From an uncultured bacterium (GTDB lineage Bacteria > Cyanobacteriota > Vampirovibrionia > Gastranaerophilales > Gastranaerophilaceae): 64,000 bases of DNA. The notes below the pieces were generated by a model. It worked only from the letters and a program-made list of their open reading frames with translations. It was not told the origin of the DNA and searched no databases. Made by a program: the position numbers and the translations under genes. How positions within the stretch are numbered: the stretch's first letter is position 1; the number at the start of each line of letters is the position of its first letter. The stretch spans positions 24,295 to 88,294 of the forward strand of contig CAIPUE010000049.1 in the NCBI GenBank assembly GCA_903868125.1. The letters are read 5' to 3'. This document shows, piece after piece, positions 8,618 through 16,946 of this stretch.

Positions 8618-9805
8618 TTACTTCGCTACCATTGCCATTTCATAAGCAATTCCTGCTTCTTTCATGCGGGCAAGAGCTTTTTTTAATGTTTCAACATCTT
8701 TTGTCAACGCTATTCTAAAGTATCCCTCACCGTAAGCTCCATATCCATTGCCCGGTGGGACAACAATTCCTGCTTTTTCTAGCATAATAGTCGCAAATTC
8801 CTCTGATGTATAGCCGTTTGGAACTCGTAACCATAAGTAAAAAGTTGCCTTTGACGGTTTAATATCCCATCCGAGTTCTCTCAAGCCGGCTTCCATAATA
8901 TCCTTACGTTCCTTATACATTTTATTAAGGTTGTCAATTTGTTCCTGTGGAGCCTCGTAAGCCTTTGACGCTGCTTGTTGAATTGCCTTGAAAACTCCGC
9001 TGTCTATATTGTTTTTGATTGTTCCTAAAGCTTTTATAGCACTGGCGTTGCCGGCAACAAAACCGACCCTCCAACCCGTCATATTGTAGGATTTAGAGTG
9101 AGAGAAGAATTCAATCGCGATATCTTTTGCTCCTTCAATTTCTAAAACAGATGGCGCAATGTAGCCGTCATAAGTCATTTCACAGTATGCTTGGTCGTGA
9201 CAGAGTAAAATATCGTATTTTTTACAAAAATCAACTGCTTTTTTGAAAAATTCCAAGTCACAACTCGCTCCGGTTGGGTTATTTGGGTAATTCAGGAACA
9301 TTAATTTTGATTTTTTCGCGATATCCTCAGGAATTTTTTCAAAATCGGGTAAAAAATTGTTTTCGGCTAAAAGAGGCATCGAATAAGGAGTTCCTCCAGC
9401 AAAAATCGTTGCATTTTTGTAAACAGGATATCCCGGATCAGGAATTAGCGTATAATCGCCCTCATCAACAAAAGCAAAGAAAACATGCGCAATAGCCTCT
9501 TTCGAACCAATATTTGCAAGCATTTCCGTATTCGCATCCAAATCAACACCAAAACGCTTTTTCATCCAATTAACAGACGCTTTTCTAAACTGCTCCGTGC
9601 CGTTATAAGGTGGATAATCATGGTTTTTGGCATCATCAATCGCAACATGCATTTCTGTAACAACGGTTGGAATAGTGGGAGTATCAGGATCGCCTATCCC
9701 CAAACTTATAATATCAATGCCTTTTGCTCTTGCTTCTGATATTTTTCTATCAATCTCCGCAAATAAATACGGAGGAATTTTGTTTAAACGTTCTGATGTT
9801 TTCAT
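8618..9805 (-). CDS. dapL: LL-diaminopimelate aminotransferase
   Basis: This PLP enzyme converts tetrahydrodipicolinate directly to LL-DAP using glutamate, bypassing the succinylase and acetylase routes. The route is typical of Cyanobacteria, plants and Chlamydia. The 395-residue fold type I protein shows ISLGIGDPDTPT, YPPYNGTEQFRKA, LNYPNNPTGA, and the PLP lysine in SHSKSYNMTGWRVGF. A related class I aminotransferase specificity cannot be excluded from sequence alone, but the opening and the full-length fit favour dapL, and meso-DAP murE and lysA occur in the same window. The start has a GAGG site supplied by the shared leader repeat at 9815-9858. Confidence 0.85.
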   Translation of the reverse strand: MKTSERLNKIPPYLFAEIDRKISEARAKGIDIISLGIGDPDTPTIPTVVTEMHVAIDDAKNHDYPPYNGTEQFRKASVNWMKKRFGVDLDANTEMLANIGSKEAIAHVFFAFVDEGDYTLIPDPGYPVYKNATIFAGGTPYSMPLLAENNFLPDFEKIPEDIAKKSKLMFLNYPNNPTGASCDLEFFKKAVDFCKKYDILLCHDQAYCEMTYDGYIAPSVLEIEGAKDIAIEFFSHSKSYNMTGWRVGFVAGNASAIKALGTIKNNIDSGVFKAIQQAASKAYEAPQEQIDNLNKMYKERKDIMEAGLRELGWDIKPSKATFYLWLRVPNGYTSEEFATIMLEKAGIVVPPGNGYGAYGEGYFRIALTKDVETLKKALARMKEAGIAYEMAMVAK

Positions 9806-9814
9806 TTTTTTCTT

Positions 9815-9858
9815 CTTACCTCAACACGAAATTGTTTAAATTTCGCTCTTACTAACTA
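9815..9858 (-). promoter_or_regulatory. Shared hairpin leader, copy A (dapL)
   Basis: A ~43-bp leader with stem CGAAAT / ATTTCG around a 7-base loop, then GTGTTGAGGT, which contains the Shine-Dalgarno of dapL. Closely similar copies precede serA (39396-39437) and the DUF1015 gene (49142-49184), always in the same orientation relative to the gene. Confidence 0.7.
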
Positions 9859-9874
9859 CTGCTTAATTTATGAT

Positions 9875-9897
9875 GGTGCGGTTAAATCCGCACCCTA
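9875..9897. repeat. Palindromic intergenic repeat, GTGCGG type
   Basis: GGTGCGG-TTAAAT-CCGCACC followed by CTAC, identical in core to the copy at 8570. It sits just upstream of the dapL leader repeat. Confidence 0.8.
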
Positions 9898-9914
9898 CTT
9901 TATTGCTTTTTGCT

Positions 9915-9939
9915 GTCGGGCTGGAAAGCCCGACCTACT
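9915..9939. repeat. Palindromic intergenic repeat, GTCGGGCT type
   Basis: GTCGGGCT-GGAA-AGCCCGAC followed by CTACTG. The flank matches the other members of the family while the stem sequence differs, so the stem varies between copies. Confidence 0.7.
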
Positions 9940-9976
9940 GGACTACTTTTCACCTTTTTGTTTTTGATTATTGTCG

Positions 9977-10000
9977 ATGCGGTTAAATCCGCACCCTACT
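9977..10000. repeat. Palindromic intergenic repeat, TGCGG type
   Basis: TGCGG-TTAAAT-CCGCA followed by CCCTACT. It is the third repeat in the 218-bp gap between dapL and the thioredoxin-like gene; nothing else is recognised in that gap apart from the dapL leader. Confidence 0.75.
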
Positions 10001-10023
10001 TTTTACCTTTTGCTTTTCCCTTT

Positions 10024-10470
10024 TTACTTATTTATCATTGAGCGAATTCTCAAATATCTGTCAAATTCAATACGAAGTTTGCCCAAATCATCGTAAATGT
10101 TGTTGGTTAAGGAAATTCTGTTGTCAATTTTCGGATCTATAATATACATTGTCGGAAAACCCTCAACAGAATAGTCTTTTACGAGTGTTGCATATTTTGG
10201 ATTTTCTGCGTCTATCATAACCAGATTGTATTTGTTTTTATAAACATCTGATAGTATTTTATATTTTGGCATAAATCTCATGCAATATGTACACCAATCA
10301 GCATAAAAAAGAGCAATCATAGGTTTTTTGTCTTTTATTGCTAATTCGTAAGTTGTTCCAATATGATATTCCGACGGTTTTAAGTTCTTCTTTGGACTAA
10401 AAGCCCAAACAACCGCAGAAGTGATAAGTACCGTTGCAATAATTGCAATTATTAGTAGTGTTTTTTTCAT
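10024..10470 (-). CDS. Membrane-anchored thioredoxin-fold protein
   Basis: A 148-residue protein with an N-terminal hydrophobic segment (about residues 4-24) that should anchor it in the membrane or act as a signal peptide. A thioredoxin-like domain follows, with the redox motif ADWCTYCMRF near residues 57-66 and the cis-Pro region VEGFPTMYIID. It probably acts as a periplasmic thiol-disulfide protein. A strong AAGGAG site precedes the ATG. It follows glgC on the same strand by 38 bases. The partner and exact redox role cannot be read from the sequence. Confidence 0.83.
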   Translation of the reverse strand: MKKTLLIIAIIATVLITSAVVWAFSPKKNLKPSEYHIGTTYELAIKDKKPMIALFYADWCTYCMRFMPKYKILSDVYKNKYNLVMIDAENPKYATLVKDYSVEGFPTMYIIDPKIDNRISLTNNIYDDLGKLRIEFDRYLRIRSMINK

Positions 10471-10508
10471 TTTTTATCTCCTTTTTATTGTTTATATTAT
10501 AACTTTCT

Positions 10509-11741
10509 CTATAACCTTGCACCCTTTGGTACTACAGTTACGCCGCCCTCTGAAACATAAAAACCTCTTTTTTCATCTTCTTCTCTATCAAATCCGATTT
10601 TCATTTCAGCAGGAATTGTTACATTTTTATCTATAATCGCTCGTTTTATTTCAGCGTGTCTTCCGATAGAAACATTTTCCATCAAAATAGACTCGGAGAT
10701 CTGTGAATAACTGTTAATTCTTACTTTCGGAGCCAAAATACATCGAGAAAGGCTTCCTCCTGAGATTATGCATCCCTCTGAAACCATTGAATTTGTTGCC
10801 ATCCCAACTCTATCCCCTTCCTGCCAAATAAATTTTGCAGGCGGATAATTGTAATTAAATGTTCTCAAAGGCCATTCTTTTGAGTATAAATTCAGTTCAG
10901 GACTGTAATCCAAAAGATCCATGTTTGCCTGCCAGTAAGCGTCAACGTTTCCGACATCCCTCCAGTAACCTTTTTCAGAATCGCTCATCCCCGCAAATTT
11001 ATTATTATTAAAATTATACACGAATATTTTTTTATTTTCTTCAAGCAAAGACGGAATTACGTTTTTACCAAAATCATGACGGGTTTTTTCGCTACAAGCG
11101 TCTTTGAAAAGAGCATCAACCAAGATATTTCTGTTAAAAATATAGTTCCCCATGGATGCTAAACACATTTTAGGATTATTCGGAATGGTTTTGGGGTTAG
11201 CAGGTTTTTCTTCAAAGCTGATTAATCTCCAATTTTCATCAACTTCCATAATCCCAAATTCAGAAGCCTCTTCAATGGGAACTTGTATAGCAGAAATAGT
11301 TAAATCGGCTTTCTTCTTTTTGTGATAATCAAGCATTTGTGAAACATCCATTTTATAAATATGGTCGCCTCCAAAAACGCACAGATAGTTCGGGTCGGCA
11401 TCTAAAATTTGGTTGATGTTTTGAAATACTGCGTCCGCAGTTCCCATGTACCAGTCGCCGCCTGTTCTCATTTGAGCAGGCACCAAGTCCACATATTGGC
11501 TTAAAAAAGGAGACAAAGACCAACCACGGGTTATATGTTTATTCAACGAGTCGGATTTGTATTGTGTCAAAACTTTTATTTTGAAAAATCCTGAGTTTAC
11601 AAAGTTGTTTAGTACAAAATCGATAATTCTGTATCTACCACCAAAAGGTACGGCAGGTTTTGCGCGGTCTCTTGTAAGCGGGAAAAGTCTTTTCCCCTCG
11701 CCACCGGCTAAAATCATTACTAACACATCTTCGTTCGTCAT
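10509..11741 (-). CDS. glgC: Glucose-1-phosphate adenylyltransferase
   Basis: It makes ADP-glucose for glycogen synthesis, the committed and usually allosterically controlled step. The 410-residue protein begins with the nucleotidyltransferase motif [23 protein letters not shown] cut here to its core [17 protein letters not shown], then shows [30 protein letters not shown], and a C-terminal left-handed beta-helix with [12 protein letters not shown] repeats. Start has GGAGAG upstream. No other glycogen gene is adjacent. Confidence 0.95.
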   Translation of the reverse strand: MTNEDVLVMILAGGEGKRLFPLTRDRAKPAVPFGGRYRIIDFVLNNFVNSGFFKIKVLTQYKSDSLNKHITRGWSLSPFLSQYVDLVPAQMRTGGDWYMGTADAVFQNINQILDADPNYLCVFGGDHIYKMDVSQMLDYHKKKKADLTISAIQVPIEEASEFGIMEVDENWRLISFEEKPANPKTIPNNPKMCLASMGNYIFNRNILVDALFKDACSEKTRHDFGKNVIPSLLEENKKIFVYNFNNNKFAGMSDSEKGYWRDVGNVDAYWQANMDLLDYSPELNLYSKEWPLRTFNYNYPPAKFIWQEGDRVGMATNSMVSEGCIISGGSLSRCILAPKVRINSYSQISESILMENVSIGRHAEIKRAIIDKNVTIPAEMKIGFDREEDEKRGFYVSEGGVTVVPKGARL

Positions 11742-11919
11742 AAACTCTCCTAATATTTGGACTATCTTCTCTTATATATTTTATGGATAATTATTTTTAT
11801 TTTTTTGTTTATGTTACGAGCAACCGAAAAAATCCGCTACCTCAAGTAATAATATAATATAAAAGTAAATATATTGCACTAATCCCAAATAATTAATTTT
11901 TATAGGTGAGAGGTTAGGA

Positions 11920-11946
11920 GTAAACGGTAAACGGTAAACGGTGAAC
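11920..11946. repeat. GTAAACG tandem heptamer repeat
   Basis: Three to four consecutive copies of a GTAAACG heptamer ending in GTGAAC. The same heptamers occur after pgeF (54426-54472) and, in frame, inside pgeF (53863-53938). Confidence 0.75.
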
Positions 11947-12018
11947 AGAGGGCTATACCTCTCGCCATTCATTGTCACGCCCTTGACCATATGGTCTATA
12001 AGAATTTTAACCCAAGGG

Positions 12019-12047
12019 TTGATGTGTTGTCGGCTCAAAACTATTAT
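12019..12047 (+). promoter_or_regulatory. Sigma-70-type promoter for the AMIN-like gene
   Basis: TTGATG (12019-12024), a 17-base spacer and TATTAT (12042-12047). Transcription would start near 12054, about 40 bases before the TTG start codon. Confidence 0.5.
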
Positions 12048-12095
12048 GCTTATTTCGTTAGGTTGAGTAATTAAGATTAAGTTGGGAGTAGGGAA

Positions 12096-13226
12096 TTGAA
12101 TAAGAGTGCTAAATCAGTAAATTTTAAGAAAATATTTTTGATGTTTGCAATTGGGATTTGCTTCACCGGAGGTAACGTTTTTGCATCAGATAATGTCTTG
12201 CAGGCAATCCAAATTGACGGAGTTAAAGATAGTTATAATATTGTTCTTAAATCAGACGATGTTTCTGAAATTAAAAAAACAGTTCAAGCTCCAAATAAAA
12301 TGATTTTAAACCTAAAAGGAATAAGAGCTTCTAAAACGATTAATACAATTTATAACAATACATCAAGTGTTGACAGCGTTGTGGTTGAACCGACCAGTGA
12401 TGATTCTGTAAAGATTTCAATTCAAGCAGATAATGTCGCTAACGCAGGTGTCCATTTTGATACCCTAAAAACCCCTTTGGGAGTTTTGGATAAGTCCGCA
12501 AAACAAAACAAAACAACTGATGAACTTGTATTGAATAAACCTATGGATTCCTATACCCCAGTCTATAATGAAAATCTTGAAGAAAAAGAAACTGGGTTTT
12601 CATTAACAGGAGCCTCAAGTTCAATTGCAAAACAACTTAAAAATATTTTTGAAAATGATGCAGCAACTTTATTAGTCGGTTGTGGGCTTTTCTCAATATT
12701 TTTCTTCGGGGGATTAAAACTTATTAAAGGAAAAGATAGTGAAATTAAGGTCGGCTTGAGCCAAAGCTTGAAAGAAAGAGAAATCGACTTATATAGAGGC
12801 GGTTTAGATTTAAATACTCATCCTGTAGCGAATATGAATGGGGTTTCTTATACAAATTCAAATGCAAACGTGCAAACAAAAAATCCTGCGGGAAATAATT
12901 ACGGTTTAAGAGCTTATCAAAACGGGACAAAAAGCCCTTATGCCTCACCTGAAATAAAACGCCAAAGACCTTTAGCAGCTACTCAGGCACCTTCTGTTAA
13001 TTTACAGCAAGTAGCGAACAATATGAATCTGCGTCAAGCAACCCCAAATCCAATGCAGAATACAATCCAAAAAACTGGACCAATCAATACAAAGTCCCAA
13101 TCTGCAAATATTGACAGTATGAAATTTTTAGAATCAATGACAAAGATTTATGAAAAAAACGGTCGTTCCGACTTAGCACAAGGGTTAAAATCAAATATGA
13201 AAAAAGCCAAGATGAACTTGGCTTAA
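12096..13226 (+). CDS. AMIN-like domain envelope protein with a transmembrane segment and disordered tail
   Basis: A 376-residue protein of uncertain role. A signal-like segment (residues ~10-30, ending VFASD) is followed by a region that resembles an AMIN domain (QIDGVKDSYNIVLKSD through KISIQADNVA, residues ~38-120). A transmembrane segment follows (LLVGCGLFSIFFFGGLKLI, about 190-208), then a long Asn/Gln/Pro-rich tail and a short helical end. AMIN domains bind peptidoglycan or sit in secretins and amidases, and are common in Cyanobacteria; here no amidase or secretin domain follows. The start is TTG, preceded by GGGAG at 12084-12088. It has its own promoter and a strong terminator. Confidence 0.72.
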   Translation: MNKSAKSVNFKKIFLMFAIGICFTGGNVFASDNVLQAIQIDGVKDSYNIVLKSDDVSEIKKTVQAPNKMILNLKGIRASKTINTIYNNTSSVDSVVVEPTSDDSVKISIQADNVANAGVHFDTLKTPLGVLDKSAKQNKTTDELVLNKPMDSYTPVYNENLEEKETGFSLTGASSSIAKQLKNIFENDAATLLVGCGLFSIFFFGGLKLIKGKDSEIKVGLSQSLKEREIDLYRGGLDLNTHPVANMNGVSYTNSNANVQTKNPAGNNYGLRAYQNGTKSPYASPEIKRQRPLAATQAPSVNLQQVANNMNLRQATPNPMQNTIQKTGPINTKSQSANIDSMKFLESMTKIYEKNGRSDLAQGLKSNMKKAKMNLA

Positions 13227-13245
13227 AATACTCAACATATTAATC

Positions 13246-13270
13246 GGGGGCTAAGCCCCCTTTTTTTTTA
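13246..13270 (+). terminator. Rho-independent terminator of the AMIN-like gene
   Basis: GGGGGC-TAA-GCCCCC followed by nine T residues, 20 bases after the stop at 13226. Confidence 0.92.
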
Positions 13271-13283
13271 AAATCATCGAGTT

Positions 13284-13604
13284 CTATCTGATTGACTCAT
13301 AAAAAATCCCTTTATTAACAACTTCATCATGGAAAAAATAATTACGGTTTAATTCTCTTTTTGTCATGGGATGAATATCTATAAATACATTCTCTTTATA
13401 ATTCAAAAAGCTGATTAATTTGTATAACTTTGTTTCAATATCATCATTAATTTTATTAAAAAGTCCCACTATATCTATGTCGCTTTCAGGCGTGCAATCA
13501 TCACGTACTTGCGAACCATAGACGTAAACTCCCATAAAATCAGGAATTAATTTTGATAATTCTTCATTTAATTTTCTAACAACTTTTTCAATTTTTTTAT
13601 TCAT
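13284..13604 (-). CDS. Minimal nucleotidyltransferase (MNT) domain protein
   Basis: A 106-residue protein with the polymerase-beta-type nucleotidyltransferase motif GSQVRDDCTPESDIDIV (residues ~30-46) and a third acidic position in VFIDIHPM near residue 73. Such small MNT proteins are often the antitoxin of HEPN-MNT pairs that modify the HEPN partner. No HEPN gene is adjacent here, so it is an orphan or has another job. The start is fixed by TATAAT ending 6 bases before ATG with no ribosome binding site, which suggests a leaderless mRNA. Confidence 0.82.
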   Translation of the reverse strand: MNKKIEKVVRKLNEELSKLIPDFMGVYVYGSQVRDDCTPESDIDIVGLFNKINDDIETKLYKLISFLNYKENVFIDIHPMTKRELNRNYFFHDEVVNKGIFYESIR

Positions 13605-13610
13605 TGTTTT

Positions 13611-13638
13611 ATTATAACTTATTTTTTTATTTGTTCAA
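13611..13638 (-). promoter_or_regulatory. Promoter of the MNT gene, probable leaderless start
   Basis: On the minus strand TTGAAC (13638-13633), a 16-base spacer and TATAAT (13616-13611), then 6 bases to ATG at 13604. No Shine-Dalgarno is present. Confidence 0.6.
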
Positions 13639-13644
13639 GCTTTT

Positions 13645-14679
13645 TTATTTTTGTGTGCTGCTTGAATATTTACTTAATTCTGCTTGAGCTTGGCTTATTT
13701 TATCCCCCCATGCGTTATTAGCTGTTCTTGCTTGGGTTTGTTTTTTTTGAGCTTGTGATAATGCCTCTTTGCTTTTATTTAAATTGGTGTTAGCTGTAGC
13801 AATGTCTGTTACTAACTTATCAACTTTTGTTTTTTGAGCGTCATAATTTTTTTGAGCTTTTGCTTTTGCATCATTTTTTGTCTTTTGCGTTGCTTTAGCT
13901 TGATCTAAAGTAGTTTTAGCGCTATTATAAGCTGATTGTGCTGAGGCTACTTTTTGCTGTGCAGTACCTTTAGCTTGAGGTGTTGCACTATTTAATGCTT
14001 GTTGAGCAGTAGTTAAATTTGTTGTAGCTGTATCAAAAGAACTTTGTGCTGATACAACTGCCTTATCTGCTTCTGTTGCTTCTTGCTCCGTAGATTTTTT
14101 AGTCGTTTCTAAATTTCCCAGTGTTACTTTTTCTTTCTGATAATTACTACTTAAATCGCTAAATGTTTTTGTATCATTATTAAAAGTGTTTTGAGCATTT
14201 ATAACCATATTTTCAATTTGATCGGCTTGAGCTTGTTGAGTAGCAGTATCTTGTGCCACCTGTGTTTTTAACTCATCAACTTGACCATTCTGTTGGCAGG
14301 CTTTAATCGCTTCGTCCAATGATTTTGTTGAAGAATTGGCATTATTTGCTTCTGTACTTACATTACCGTTGTCTTTACTATTATTATCAGGAGTTTTTTG
14401 TCCACCATCAGGAGTTTTATTGGAGTCATTCGTTGCCCTTCCAGGGAAGAACAAGCCTTTTAAAAGTCCTACAACTCCTGCTGCAACACTTAATCCGCAT
14501 GCGACCTCGCCTAATTTTTCTATAAAAGATTTCTTGGGCATTTCAAAATTGCATGACGGCTGTTGTTGCCAGATAGAATTACAACAAAACCCTGGTGGAG
14601 TGTACGAATACCCACCGCTTGGAAGGTTTTTATAGTTAATTTTTGATTGTGATTGATAAATACTTAAAGCATTACTCAT
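13645..14679 (-). CDS. Ala-rich coiled-coil protein of unknown function
   Basis: I do not recognise a family. The 344 residues form three parts. Residues 1-45 are Tyr/Pro/Cys-rich (GGYSYTPPGFCCN and WQQQPSCNFEMPKK). A hydrophobic segment (ACGLSVAAGVVGLLKGLFF, about 59-77) could be a membrane anchor. An Asn/Asp/Gly-rich linker leads to a ~220-residue Ala/Thr/Lys/Gln-rich region with heptad-like repeats (AQQALNSATP, SAQSAYNSAKTTLDQAKA) that should form a long coiled coil. There is no cleavable signal peptide at the extreme N-terminus. Composition suggests a structural or surface/secreted role, but this is inference. It stands alone with about 200 bp upstream. Confidence 0.75.
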   Translation of the reverse strand: MSNALSIYQSQSKINYKNLPSGGYSYTPPGFCCNSIWQQQPSCNFEMPKKSFIEKLGEVACGLSVAAGVVGLLKGLFFPGRATNDSNKTPDGGQKTPDNNSKDNGNVSTEANNANSSTKSLDEAIKACQQNGQVDELKTQVAQDTATQQAQADQIENMVINAQNTFNNDTKTFSDLSSNYQKEKVTLGNLETTKKSTEQEATEADKAVVSAQSSFDTATTNLTTAQQALNSATPQAKGTAQQKVASAQSAYNSAKTTLDQAKATQKTKNDAKAKAQKNYDAQKTKVDKLVTDIATANTNLNKSKEALSQAQKKQTQARTANNAWGDKISQAQAELSKYSSSTQK

Positions 14680-14875
14680 AACTTGCTCTCTTTCTTTGGA
14701 TGGGCGTCTTATATATTAATTAAGTATAAAGTATATATAAAATTGCCTAAAAGCATGTCGTAGCATGTGTTTCAGATGGTTTAAACACTATTAAAATCAG
14801 TACTTTTTAGATTGTAACAAATTATTAACATTGTATATAGGTAATATATACAATAGGGCAAATTTAACTATTTGC

Positions 14876-15871
14876 TTAAATAAATACGGATTTTTTAAAT
14901 TCTATTATTCTGTCAAAAGAGGTGTTTATACCATTGAATAATTCTTCATCATATTGGGCCAGTTCGGCTAAATCTTCTATGATTTGGATTGTTTCATCAA
15001 AAGAATTTCGATATAAAAGCAGGTTAACGCCGGCTTTTATTGCTTTAATTGCTGAAATAGTTGACGAGTTTATTTCTTTCTGTCCACTAATACCGCCCAT
15101 AATCATATCGTCGGTTATTATAAGTCCTTTGTAGTTTAAATTGTTTCTTAAATACCCTATTACATTTTTGCTCAAGGAAGATGGAATTTCGTCTTTATCA
15201 AACGCGCTACAATGCAGATGAGCAACCATAAGCATCGGACTTTTAATTTCTTTAAAAGGTTTTATGTGGGTTTTTTCCATTTCTTCAAGACTCAAATTTA
15301 TTTTAGGTAAAGCAATATGGCTGTCGACATTTGCATCGCCATGCCCGGGAAAATGTTTATTACAAGGAATAATACCGTTTTTTAAATATGTATCAATAAC
15401 TATTTTGGCGAATTTTATGACTTCGTCGGGGTCATTAGAAAACGCGCGCTCCCCGATTATCGGATTATTGGGGTTTGTATTTACGTCGGTGCATGGCGCA
15501 AAATTTAAGTTTATCCCAAAATCGTTTAACAGGTGCGAAATTTGCTCAGTTTGATTTCTCAAAAATTCTTCGCCTTGTTCGGCGGCAAATTTCGCACTTA
15601 AATATTTTTTACCCCTAAAAATATTTTCTGTTCGTTCCACTCGTCCACCTTCTTGGTCTATTGATAAAAAAGGCGGGATTGGAGCTTCATTTTTAACATT
15701 TTTAATCAAATTTTTAAATTGTTTAGTCGTTTGTATATTCTGAGTAAAAAAGATTACACCGCCAAGTCCGTTTTGAAGTGCGTTAATGAGATTTTTATTT
15801 TCTTTTAATTCTTCGCCTTCTAAGCCCAGCACAAACATTTGATATACTTTATTTTTAATAGTTTTTTCCAT
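14876..15871 (-). CDS. nagZ: Beta-N-acetylhexosaminidase, glycoside hydrolase family 3
   Basis: NagZ removes GlcNAc from muropeptides in cell-wall recycling. The 331-residue single-domain GH3 protein has GGVIFFTQNI, SIDQEGGRVERT, NLNFAPCTDVNTNP, the signature KHFPGHGDANVDSH (with the family's Asp-His dyad region) and the nucleophile region LIITDDMIMGGI. The start at 15871 is preferred over an upstream ATG at 15886: TATGAT plus 6 bases precedes it and the upstream codons are not family-like. With nagA and pgeF in the window it points to murein turnover. Confidence 0.9.
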   Translation of the reverse strand: MEKTIKNKVYQMFVLGLEGEELKENKNLINALQNGLGGVIFFTQNIQTTKQFKNLIKNVKNEAPIPPFLSIDQEGGRVERTENIFRGKKYLSAKFAAEQGEEFLRNQTEQISHLLNDFGINLNFAPCTDVNTNPNNPIIGERAFSNDPDEVIKFAKIVIDTYLKNGIIPCNKHFPGHGDANVDSHIALPKINLSLEEMEKTHIKPFKEIKSPMLMVAHLHCSAFDKDEIPSSLSKNVIGYLRNNLNYKGLIITDDMIMGGISGQKEINSSTISAIKAIKAGVNLLLYRNSFDETIQIIEDLAELAQYDEELFNGINTSFDRIIEFKKSVFI

Positions 15872-15919
15872 ATAAAAATCATACATTTAATTGAGGTAAA
15901 AAATCAAGGGTTTGTGTAG

Positions 15920-15925
15920 TATAAT
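15920..15925 (+). promoter_or_regulatory. -10 box upstream of the small secreted TPR-like gene
   Basis: A perfect TATAAT 31 bases before the ATG at 15956. No convincing -35 box is seen at the usual distance. Confidence 0.35.
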
Positions 15926-15955
15926 ATATATAAAGTGAGGGATTTGTGAGGGGTT

Positions 15956-16408
15956 ATGAGGAATAAACTATTTATTTTGCTTTTAATAGGGGCTTTGTTC
16001 ACCGTGGTATTTAGTATGGAAGCCGTAGAAGCAAAAAAGTCCAAGAAAGTCGGTATTGCGCAAGAAGAAATTGACGCAATGTCTACAACCGTCGATGGCT
16101 TAACAAAAAAAATGTATGCAAACGGGCTTTTTTCACCTCAAGATAACGAAAATTTAATCGATATAAAAATAAAACTGGACAATCAAATGCTTGTGGCTCC
16201 TGATGTTACCTTAGCGCCATTATATTATAAGGTATCGTTGCTTTACAAATCAAGAGATATGAAAAATGAAGCAATTGATTGTTTTCAAACAATTTTAGAA
16301 AACTTTGCAGACACTGCCCTTGCTCCAAAAGCGGCAAATCAATTAAAAAGTATGGGTGTAGCTGTAAAATTACCTGAGAAAAAAGAAGCAGACGCAGGAG
16401 GAGAATAA
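15956..16408 (+). CDS. Small secreted TPR-like protein
   Basis: A 150-residue protein with a clear signal peptide (MRNKLFILLLIGALFTVVFS, cleavage probably near EAVEA-KK). The mature part is helical and contains one recognisable TPR-like unit, PLYYKVSLLYKSRDMKNEAI, followed by a second helix pair with APKAANQLKSMG. The C-terminus is charged (KKEADAGGE). It is probably periplasmic and may bind a partner. No close family is recognised. A GTGAGGGG stretch upstream serves as ribosome binding site. Confidence 0.72.
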   Translation: MRNKLFILLLIGALFTVVFSMEAVEAKKSKKVGIAQEEIDAMSTTVDGLTKKMYANGLFSPQDNENLIDIKIKLDNQMLVAPDVTLAPLYYKVSLLYKSRDMKNEAIDCFQTILENFADTALAPKAANQLKSMGVAVKLPEKKEADAGGE

Positions 16409-16473
16409 TAAAGGGCATGGCATTTAGTTAGTGGGAGCATTCCGCATTACTGACCAAATCAAACAACCCTGTA

Positions 16474-16836
16474 TTAGTAGCTTGGGAGCAGTTTTATTGG
16501 GGTGAAAGTGTTTTCTTCAATCCAAGTTTGGATAAAACTTTGCTTTCTAATTTCGACAACTTGTTTTAAAACTACTGCATAATTTATATTTACTATATCT
16601 AAATTATTTAATTCTTCTACTACAAACGAGTTGCTTCCGCAATTTCTGCAAAACTTTGTGTCGCTGATAATTTTTCCATTTTTCACTATTGTTTTTTGTT
16701 TAATATTACAACATGCGCAACGGGTTATGAACCATTTGTTTTGGACATATTCTCCGCAATCAGGGCAATAGCCCGCGCTTATATTCGGGGTAATTTTTTC
16801 ATGCGAACATGACTTTTGCCAAGGTAATTTAAACAT
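16474..16836 (-). CDS. Zinc-ribbon protein of unknown function
   Basis: A 120-residue protein with three paired-cysteine knuckles: YCPDCGEY (residues ~23-30), RCACCNIK (~40-47) and FCRNCGSN (~66-73), the pattern of one or two zinc ribbons. The C-terminal half is not distinctive. The frame is open upstream to 16902 but that would include the glnA terminator palindrome; the ATG at 16836 (MFKLPWQK) is preferred. It lies downstream of glnA on the same strand, separated by the terminator. A nucleic-acid or protein-binding role is plausible but unproven. Confidence 0.65.
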   Translation of the reverse strand: MFKLPWQKSCSHEKITPNISAGYCPDCGEYVQNKWFITRCACCNIKQKTIVKNGKIISDTKFCRNCGSNSFVVEELNNLDIVNINYAVVLKQVVEIRKQSFIQTWIEENTFTPIKLLPSY

Positions 16837-16891
16837 ACAAACTCCGCTAAAATAAAATTCAAAACCACATAAAGTATTTAATGCTAATAAT

Positions 16892-16922
16892 AAAAAAGTC
16901 AAACAAATTGTTTGACTTTTTT
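16892..16922. terminator. Terminator of glnA
   Basis: AAAAAAGTCAAACAA and its complement form a perfect 15-bp inverted repeat around one base, ending in a T run on either strand. It lies 24 bases after the glnA stop (minus strand). Confidence 0.88.
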
Positions 16923-16946
16923 GCGTTTAATTTAAACTTTCAGAAT

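Larger units (their letters stand above)
11742..12095. other. 354-bp intergenic region between divergent glgC and AMIN-like genes
   Basis: It holds a GTAAACG tandem repeat (11920-11946) preceded by GTGAGAGG, a small GAGG/CCTC hairpin near 11946-11962, and a promoter-like pair before the 12096 gene. No RNA gene is recognised. A 74-codon open frame on the minus strand is a translation of the repeat and is not called. Confidence 0.6.

Noticed and set aside
11814..12038. 74-codon minus-strand open frame between glgC and the AMIN-like gene
   Set aside because: Its middle is a translation of the GTAAACG tandem repeat and it has no ribosome binding site or family; treated as spurious.
13284..14679. 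Toxin-antitoxin pair made by the MNT gene and the coiled-coil gene
   Set aside because: The neighbour has no HEPN motif and is far too long and repetitive; each gene seems to have its own promoter.
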